In this document: positions 29,713 through 34,774 of the stretch, piece by piece
How positions within the stretch are numbered: the stretch's first letter is position 1
How the letters are laid out: every line of letters starts with the position of its first letter
Assembly: GCF_005893125.1 (NCBI RefSeq)
Contig: NZ_VCJS01000131.1
Coordinates: 1 to 34,774 of the forward strand
Direction of reading: 5' to 3'
Length of the DNA: 34,774 nt
Source: Nonomuraea basaltis
GTDB taxonomy: Bacteria; Actinomycetota; Actinomycetes; Streptosporangiales; Streptosporangiaceae
The notes under the pieces: model-generated
Told to the model about the DNA's origin: nothing
Database searches by the model: none
The model's input: only the letters and a program-made list of their open reading frames with translations
Position numbers and translations under genes: made by a program

Positions 29713-30302
29713 TGTGTTAGTCCCAGCAGGTCGCGCAGGTTCTCGGCCACGGCTCGGGCCTCGACCGCCGGGGGGTCGAGGCGGTGCTGCACGGCGCAGC
29801 CGATGAGCAGCCCGAGCACGCCGGCGGCCGTCTGCTCGGGCGATCGGCGCAGCGGCACCCCGGCCGCCTCGGCCCAGTCGGACAGCCCTTCGGCGAGGCG
29901 GGCGCGGACGTCGGCGTACCGCCTGGCCAGGGGCTCGCCGATGGCGGGGTCGCGGGCGCCGTGCAGCCACAGCTCCATCTCCAGCAGCAGCCACGACCCG
30001 CCCCGGGAGTCGCGGGTCAGCGCGCCGAACATGGCGGCCAGCCGCTCGTCGAGCTCGGTGACCTCCTCGAACCCGGCGAGCAACTCGGCCGCGGTCTGCT
30101 CCTTCCAGACCTCCAGGAGCGCCAGCAGGAGCCCTTCCTTGCCGCCGAAGTGGTTGTAGAGCGCGCCCGTGGTGCGGTCGGCGGCGCCGGCCACCGCCTC
30201 GGCGGACACGGCGTGGAAACCTTTGCGGGCGAACAGGTCGGCCGCCGCGTCGATCAGCCGGGCCCGCGTCTCGGCCCGCCGCTGGTCCTGAGTACGCGCC
30301 AC
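29679..30302 (-). CDS. TetR family regulator of the P450 unit
   Basis: This 207-residue regulator has helix-turn-helix TRARLIDAAADLFARKG and DRTTGALYNHFGGKEGL at residues about 9-55, then a helical sensor domain of the TetR type. The GTG at 30302 is chosen because GGAGG lies 5 bases upstream and family similarity starts there; the frame is open further back. Its last codons (ISEVGMRSP) lie inside the second copy of the tandem repeat, and an in-frame stop would also exist in the first copy. It probably controls itself through the AGCGCT-centred palindrome at 30360-30379, and the P450 by co-transcription. Confidence 0.87.
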   Translation of the reverse strand: MARTQDQRRAETRARLIDAAADLFARKGFHAVSAEAVAGAADRTTGALYNHFGGKEGLLLALLEVWKEQTAAELLAGFEEVTELDERLAAMFGALTRDSRGGSWLLLEMELWLHGARDPAIGEPLARRYADVRARLAEGLSDWAEAAGVPLRRSPEQTAAGVLGLLIGCAVQHRLDPPAVEARAVAENLRDLLGLTQAISEVGMRSP

Positions 30303-30349
30303 CTGGGCCTCCGCGCGAATACCGGTGCTCCTACATATATCCACTTCCC

Positions 30350-30379
30350 TATATATCTCTTGAACGAGCGCTTGGTCAA
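30350..30379 (-). promoter_or_regulatory. Promoter and operator of the P450-associated tetR
   Basis: On the minus strand TTGACC (30379-30374), an 18-base spacer and TATATA (30355-30350) form a promoter. A 20-bp imperfect palindrome centred on AGCGCT (30360-30379, 8 of 10 pairs matched, ends TTGA/TCAA) covers the -35 and the spacer. Confidence 0.65.
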
Positions 30380-30414
30380 TAATCACGAAGCGGAAACATC
30401 CGGGAAACGCACCC

Positions 30415-30474
30415 TTGACAATCCGTACGTCCAGCACGGAGAGTGATGCCCACTACACCTGACTACGTAGTCAG
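30415..30474 (+). promoter_or_regulatory. Promoter and LacI-type operator of the sugar ABC operon
   Basis: TTGACA (30415-30420) and a weaker -10 GAGAGT (30439-30444) lie 18 bases apart. CTGACTAC-GTAGTCAG (30459-30474) is a perfect 16-bp palindrome with the central CG typical of LacI-family operators. It lies just past the predicted start point, where a repressor would block elongation. Confidence 0.7.
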
Positions 30475-30489
30475 ACGCAAGGAGCTGCG

Positions 30490-31509
30490 ATGACCGAGCC
30501 ACGGCGCAGGCCACCCGGCAGCATCGACGTCGCTCGGCGGGCGGGCGTTTCGCAGAAGACCGTCTCCCGGGTGATGAACAGCGAGCCGTACGTGAGCGAC
30601 GAGATCCGCGAGCGCGTGCTGGCGGCCGCGCGCGAGCTCGGCTACCGGCGCAACACCGCGGCCCGCGCGCTCAACCTCGGCCGCTTCCACCGCATCGGGG
30701 TGGCCTCGCTCGGCACGCCGCTCTACGGCCCGGCCTCCCTGCTCGTCGCGCTGGAGCGGCGGGCCAGAGAGATCGGCTACGCCCTCAGCGTCGTCAACAC
30801 GCTGGAGGGTGAGGAAGGCGGCGTCATGAAGGCCGTCGAATCGCTGCTGGAACAGGGTGTGGACGCCATCGTGGTGTCCGAGCCGATAGAGGAGGGCCAG
30901 GCGTTCCGGATCGACCCGGACGTCCCGGTGCTCAGCTTCGGCCCCGGCATCGACGGTCCGCGCGTGGTGATCACCGGTGCGTCCGGCGTGGGCGCGGGCC
31001 GGCTGGCCACCGAGCATCTGCTCGGCCTGGGCCACGCCACCGTCTGGCACGTCGCGGGCCCGGACCGCTGGTGGGCGGCGCGGGACCGGGAGCGCGGCTG
31101 GCGGGAGGCGCTGGCCGCCGCCGGAGCCCCCGTGCCGCCGCCGATCGAGGGCGACTGGTCCCCCGCGTCCGGGTACGCGGCGGGACGGATCCTGGCGGCG
31201 AACCCCGAGGTCACGGCGGTGTTCGTGGCCAATGACGACATGGCGATCGGCGTGCTGCGCGCCCTGGCCGAGGCCGGCCGCGCGGTGCCCGAGCAGGTGA
31301 GCGTGGTCGGGCTGGACGACATCCCGTCCGCGGCGTATCTGTCCCCGCCCCTGACCACCATCCCCCAGGACTTCGAGGCGATCGCCGCGCACGGCCTGGC
31401 AATGCTCGTCGAGCTGATCGAGAACGGCGCCGGCCCGGCGACCCACGACCACCTGCCGGCGCGCCTCGTGGTGCGCCAGTCAACCGCACCCCCCAAGGAG
31501 AAATCATGA
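30490..31509 (+). CDS. LacI family transcriptional regulator
   Basis: This 339-residue regulator has an N-terminal helix-turn-helix SIDVARRAGVSQKTVSRVMN (residues 11-30) and hinge helix NTAARALN. A periplasmic-binding-protein-like sugar domain follows, with ANDDMAIGVLRALAEAG and VSVVGLDDIPSAAYLSPPLT. It should repress the downstream importer until its sugar or sugar derivative binds. GGAG precedes the ATG. Its stop codon overlaps the start of the substrate-binding protein gene (ATGA), so regulator and transporter are one transcript under the palindrome at 30459-30474. The sugar cannot be named from sequence. Confidence 0.92.
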   Translation: MTEPRRRPPGSIDVARRAGVSQKTVSRVMNSEPYVSDEIRERVLAAARELGYRRNTAARALNLGRFHRIGVASLGTPLYGPASLLVALERRAREIGYALSVVNTLEGEEGGVMKAVESLLEQGVDAIVVSEPIEEGQAFRIDPDVPVLSFGPGIDGPRVVITGASGVGAGRLATEHLLGLGHATVWHVAGPDRWWAARDRERGWREALAAAGAPVPPPIEGDWSPASGYAAGRILAANPEVTAVFVANDDMAIGVLRALAEAGRAVPEQVSVVGLDDIPSAAYLSPPLTTIPQDFEAIAAHGLAMLVELIENGAGPATHDHLPARLVVRQSTAPPKEKS

Positions 31510-32864
31510 CAACGCCACGCACCCGGTGGCTGGCCACCACGGCCGCCACCGCCCTGTTCGTCGCCGGCTGCGGCGGAGGCGGGGAAACACAGGAGGCCGC
31601 CGACAAGCCGCCGGGCGTCACCAGCCAGGCCGACATCGACAAGGCCATGCAGACGCCCACCGAGCTCACCTTCTGGACCTGGGTCCCGGAGATCGAGAAG
31701 GAGGTGGCGCTGTTCGAGAAGAAGTACCCCGCCATCGACGTGAAGGTGGTCAACGCCGGGCAGGGCGAGCCGCAGTACACCAAGCTGCGCACCGCGCTGA
31801 AGGCCGGCAGCGGCGCGCCGGACGTCGTGCAGATCGAGTTCCAGTACATCCCCACCTTCACCATCACCAACAACCTGCTCGACCTGCGCCCGTACGGCGC
31901 CGAGGCGCTGAAGGACAAGTTCGTCGACTGGACCTGGAGCCAGGTGACCGGCAAGAACGGCGAGGTGTGGGCGATCCCGCAGGACAGCGGGCCGATGGGG
32001 ATGCTCTACCGCAAGGACATCTTCGACAAGCACGGCATCCAGCCGCCGAAGACGTGGGACGAGTTCGCGGTCGCGGCCCGCAAGCTGCACGCCGCCGACC
32101 CAGACGTCTACATCACCAACCTCGCCGGCAACCAGAACGGCGCCTGGATGGGGCTGTTGTGGCAGGCCGGCGCCAAGCCGTTCCAGATGGCGGCGCCCGA
32201 CCAGATCAGTGTTAGCGTTAACGACGAGGTCTCCAAGAAGGTCGCGGGCTACTGGGGCGGTCTGGTCAAGGAAGGCGTCGTGTCGACCGACACCGACTTC
32301 ACCGACCAGTGGTACCAGGCGCTCAACAAGGGCAAGTACGCCACCTGGCTGACCGCCGCCTGGGGCCCGGTGTTCCTGGCCGGCAGCGCCAAGGACACCA
32401 GCGGCAAGTGGCGGGCCGCGCCGCTGCCGCAGTGGGCGGCCGGTGAGAACAAGGCCGGCAACTGGGGCGGCTCCACCAGCGCCGTCATCAAGTCGTCGAA
32501 GAACCCCATCGCCGCCGCCAAGTTCGCCGAGTTCCTCAACACCGATCCCGAGTCGACCAAGATGATGGCGGCCGAGCAGTTCCTCTTCCCGCCCACCAAG
32601 GCGCTGCTGGAGGACAAGGCGTTCGTCGAGGAGAAGCCCGAGTTCTACGGCGGGCAGCAGGTCAACAAGCTCTTCGCCGGCATCAGCGACACCGTCGCCA
32701 TGGACTTCGGCTGGCCGCCGTTCCTGGACCAGACGGTCAACGACTGGGACGAGACCGTCGGCAAGGCCCTCGCCGACAAGACCGACCCGACGCCCGCGCT
32801 CGACCAGTGGCAGCAGCGGATCACCACGTACGCCGAGAGCCAGGGCTTCAAGGTCTCGAAGTGA
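31506..32864 (+). CDS. Sugar ABC transporter substrate-binding lipoprotein
   Basis: This 452-residue solute-binding protein of the extracellular family 1 (MalE-like) class has a lipoprotein signal ending in the lipobox FVAGC with Cys22. Next comes a Gly/Glu-rich linker, then the sugar-binding fold: LTFWTWVPEIEKEVALFEKK, GAPDVVQIEFQY and the hinge region VWAIPQDSGPMGMLYRKD. The tail LDQWQQRITTYAESQG is typical. It is anchored outside the membrane, captures the sugar and delivers it to the two permeases that follow. Overlaps of 4 bases join it to the LacI gene and to the first permease gene. No ATPase gene is present; such importers commonly borrow a shared MsiK-type ATPase encoded elsewhere. 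Confidence 0.93.
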   Translation: MTTPRTRWLATTAATALFVAGCGGGGETQEAADKPPGVTSQADIDKAMQTPTELTFWTWVPEIEKEVALFEKKYPAIDVKVVNAGQGEPQYTKLRTALKAGSGAPDVVQIEFQYIPTFTITNNLLDLRPYGAEALKDKFVDWTWSQVTGKNGEVWAIPQDSGPMGMLYRKDIFDKHGIQPPKTWDEFAVAARKLHAADPDVYITNLAGNQNGAWMGLLWQAGAKPFQMAAPDQISVSVNDEVSKKVAGYWGGLVKEGVVSTDTDFTDQWYQALNKGKYATWLTAAWGPVFLAGSAKDTSGKWRAAPLPQWAAGENKAGNWGGSTSAVIKSSKNPIAAAKFAEFLNTDPESTKMMAAEQFLFPPTKALLEDKAFVEEKPEFYGGQQVNKLFAGISDTVAMDFGWPPFLDQTVNDWDETVGKALADKTDPTPALDQWQQRITTYAESQGFKVSK

Positions 32865-33730
32865 ACCATCTCAGGGCCAGGACGGGCTACCTGTTCGTGG
32901 CGCCGTTCCTGATCGTCTTCGTCGCCATGCTCATGGTGCCGCTGGCGTACGCCGGCTACCTCAGCCTGTTCAGGGAGCAGCTGATCGGCGGCACCACCTT
33001 CGTCGGCCTGGACAACTACGTGCGGGCCCTGACCGACGAGCGGCTGCTCGACGGCGTCCTGCGGGTGGCCAGGTTCTTCCTCGTCCAGGTGCCGATCATG
33101 CTGCTGCTGGGGCTGATCTTCGCGCTCGTGCTGGACAGCGGGGTGCTGTGGCTGTCGCGGTTCATCCGGCTGGGCATCTTCGTCCCGTACGCGGTGCCCA
33201 GCGTGGTGGCTGCGCTCATGTGGAGCTACCTGTACGGACCCGAGTTCGGCCCGATCGCCCAGTTCGCCGAGACGCTGGGCCTGCCCGCGCCGAACCTGCT
33301 CGGCGGGGACGTCATGCTCGGCTCGCTGGCGAACATCGTCACCTGGGAGTTCACCGGCTACAACATGATCATCCTGTACGCCGCGCTGCGCGCGATTCCG
33401 TCCGAGCTGTACGAGGCCGCGGCCGTCGACGGAGCCGGGACCTGGCGGACCGCCTGGAGCGTGAAGATCCCCGCGCTCCGGCCGGCCCTGCTGCTGGCCC
33501 TGATCTTCTCGGTCATCGGCAGCTTCCAGCTCTTCAACGAGCCGCAGCTGATGCAGCGCCTGGCGCCGAACGTCATCGACAGCTCCTACACCCCCAATCT
33601 GTACGCCTACTCATTGGCCTTCACCAGCCAGGACGTCAACTACGCGGCGGCGGTGTCCTTCCTGCTGGGGATCGTCATCGTCGTGGTCTCCTACACCGTC
33701 CAGCTCGCCGTGACGAGGAGAAGGACATGA
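32861..33730 (+). CDS. Sugar ABC transporter permease 1 (MalF-like)
   Basis: This 289-residue integral membrane protein has six predicted helices, the first in YLFVAPFLIVFVAMLMVPLA. The coupling (EAA) loop is SELYEAAAVDGAGTWRTAWS, which touches the ATPase. The start is the GTG at 32861, which overlaps the preceding stop (GTGA). It pairs with the next gene to form the channel of a carbohydrate importer of the CUT1 type. Confidence 0.93.
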   Translation: MNHLRARTGYLFVAPFLIVFVAMLMVPLAYAGYLSLFREQLIGGTTFVGLDNYVRALTDERLLDGVLRVARFFLVQVPIMLLLGLIFALVLDSGVLWLSRFIRLGIFVPYAVPSVVAALMWSYLYGPEFGPIAQFAETLGLPAPNLLGGDVMLGSLANIVTWEFTGYNMIILYAALRAIPSELYEAAAVDGAGTWRTAWSVKIPALRPALLLALIFSVIGSFQLFNEPQLMQRLAPNVIDSSYTPNLYAYSLAFTSQDVNYAAAVSFLLGIVIVVVSYTVQLAVTRRRT

Positions 33731-34638
33731 CCACCACCGCAACGGCTCCGGCCAGGGCGACCGCCCAGGCCGTGTCCGGCAACGCCGCGGGCCGCAAGCG
33801 CAGCCCGATGCTCACGCTCGGCATGCTGGCCTTCCTGATCTACTTCCTGCTGCCGCTGTTCTGGCTGGTGGTGGCCTCGACGAAGACCACGGCCGACCTG
33901 TTCAACAGCTTCGGGCTCTGGTTCGGCCGCGACTTCGCGCTGCCGGACAACGTCCAGCGGGTGTTCACCGCGCAGGAGGGGGTCTACGGCCGGTGGCTGC
34001 TCAACACCGCGATCTACGCGCTGGTGAGCGCGGGGGGCGCGGCGCTGCTGGCCGCGCTGGGCGGCTACGGGTTCGCCAAGTTCCCGTTTCGCGGCAACAA
34101 GGCGCTGTTCGGGCTGGTGCTGGGCGCGATCATGGTGCCGAGCACGGCCCTGGCGATTCCGACGTACCTGATCTTCGCCAAGATCGGCCTGGTCAACACG
34201 CCGTGGGCGATCATCCTGCCCTCGCTGGTGCACCCCTTCGGGCTCTACCTCATGCGAATCTACGCCCAGGACGCGGTGCCGGACAGCCTCCTGGAGGCGG
34301 CGCGCATCGACGGCGCCGGCGAGTTCCGGATCTTCCGTCAGGTGGTGCTGCGACTGCTCGCGCCCGGCTTCGTCACCGTATTGCTGTTCACGCTGGTGAC
34401 CACCTGGAACAACTACTTCCTACCGCTGATCATGCTCAACGACCCGTCGCTGTACCCGGTCACCGTCGGCCTGGCCAACTGGGCCGCGCAGGCGTCGGTC
34501 GGGGGCGGCGGCAGTGGTGAGGTCATCCCTCTGGTCGTCACCGGCTCGCTGCTGTCGATCATCCCGCTGGTGGCGGCGTTCCTGATGCTGCAGCGTTACT
34601 GGCAGAGCGGCCTGGCCACCGGCGGAGTCAAACAATGA
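33727..34638 (+). CDS. Sugar ABC transporter permease 2 (MalG-like)
   Basis: This 303-residue second membrane subunit has a cytoplasmic N-terminal tail of about 25 residues, six helices starting MLTLGMLAFLIYFLLPLFW, and the EAA loop DSLLEAARIDGAGEFRIFRQ. The ATG overlaps the previous stop (ATGA) with AAGGA just before it. Its own stop overlaps another ATG at 34635, the start of a further gene of the operon that is interrupted almost at once. Confidence 0.93.
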   Translation: MTTTATAPARATAQAVSGNAAGRKRSPMLTLGMLAFLIYFLLPLFWLVVASTKTTADLFNSFGLWFGRDFALPDNVQRVFTAQEGVYGRWLLNTAIYALVSAGGAALLAALGGYGFAKFPFRGNKALFGLVLGAIMVPSTALAIPTYLIFAKIGLVNTPWAIILPSLVHPFGLYLMRIYAQDAVPDSLLEAARIDGAGEFRIFRQVVLRLLAPGFVTVLLFTLVTTWNNYFLPLIMLNDPSLYPVTVGLANWAAQASVGGGGSGEVIPLVVTGSLLSIIPLVAAFLMLQRYWQSGLATGGVKQ

Positions 34639-34660
34639 AAGACATCCCAGGAGCTTTAGT
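34635..34660 (+). pseudogene. First codons of a fifth operon gene cut by an insertion element
   Basis: An ATG overlaps the permease stop (ATGA), the same coupling used at every junction of this operon, and reads MKDIPG before the sequence runs into the IS110-type element. In sugar importer operons this position often holds a glycoside hydrolase or sugar enzyme. What the gene was cannot be told from these codons, and the exact boundary is not defined. Confidence 0.45.
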
Positions 34661-34662
34661 TG

Positions 34663-34774
34663 TCAAGCAGCAAGCGATTCGGCGTGATGCGGCCAGGCGG
34701 TTGCCTCGTCGTAGAGGGTGCCGGTCTTGAGGCAGCCGTGCAGGATGCCGACGAGGCGGTTGGCGACCTGGCGC
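34663..34774 (-). mobile_element. IS110-family transposase, C-terminal end (partial)
   Basis: Reading leftwards from the window edge, 36 codons end at TGA 34663 with RQVANRLVGILHGC, then LKTGTLYDEATAW. This is the closing segment of DEDD-type IS110 transposases (NRLxGxLHxCL, YDExxAW). The rest of the gene lies beyond the window. IS110-group elements carry little DNA downstream of the gene, and their guide (bridge) RNA is encoded upstream, so that part is not visible here. Confidence 0.85.

Overview
This 34.8 kb window is high-GC DNA with GTG starts, ATGA gene overlaps, F420-type enzymes and many TetR-class regulators. It reads as the chromosome of a filamentous actinobacterium. A Streptosporangiales or Streptomyces-like host is my inference; nothing in the window fixes the genus. 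The layout is accessory in character: about 33 protein genes in short, separately regulated units, eight of them coding for DNA-binding regulators (PadR, MerR, four TetR, one NarL-type response regulator, one LacI). There is also a seven-gene tRNA cluster, several gene remnants and an IS110-type element at the right edge.

Layout, left to right. 1-2287: the start of a LanC-like gene cut by the window edge, and an FAD monooxygenase. 2558-6122: a PadR regulator translationally coupled to an ABC ATPase and a large FtsX-type permease. 6146-8467: a MerR regulator on a classical 19-bp-spacer promoter, then a TetR regulator divergent from a short-chain dehydrogenase across a double operator. 8468-9698: a short leader-like unit with a terminator, seven tRNA genes (Ala-TGC, Gly-TCC, CAG-anticodon, Glu-TTC, Arg-ACG, Tyr-GTA, Cys-GCA) with internal hairpins, and a promoter-leader-terminator block. 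9699-10568: a deazaflavin nitroreductase fused to a hemerythrin domain. 10689-12863: an aquaporin and formaldehyde dehydrogenase pair. 13188-15103: a small secreted protein, a membrane-anchored EEP phosphatase of VanJ type and a frameshifted hydrolase remnant. 15104-20204: a many-spanning membrane protein and a SecDF fusion with a small exported protein. 20277-24504: an orphan response regulator, a PaaK/CapK-like adenylating enzyme, a TetR regulator and a TauD dioxygenase. 24622-28155: a leaderless TetR gene divergent from an NmrA reductase, PPOX protein and haloalkane-dehalogenase-like operon, then a methyltransferase with an apparent internal deletion. 28400-30302: a TetR and cytochrome P450 pair separated by a tandemly duplicated hairpin. 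30490-34638: a LacI regulator and sugar ABC importer operon whose next gene is cut after a few codons by the IS110 element.

How the genes work together. Most units follow a 'regulator plus enzyme' or 'regulator plus transporter' plan, and their operators can be read in the promoters. The chemistry leans to redox and detoxification: FAD monooxygenase, SDR, F420-type reductases, formaldehyde dehydrogenase, haloalkane dehalogenase, P450 and TauD oxygenase. The most unusual region is the tRNA cluster. Several members break near-universal rules: a class I body carrying a CAG (leucine) anticodon, C33 in the tyrosine tRNA, non-U residues at position 8, and three consecutive G1-U72 pairs.
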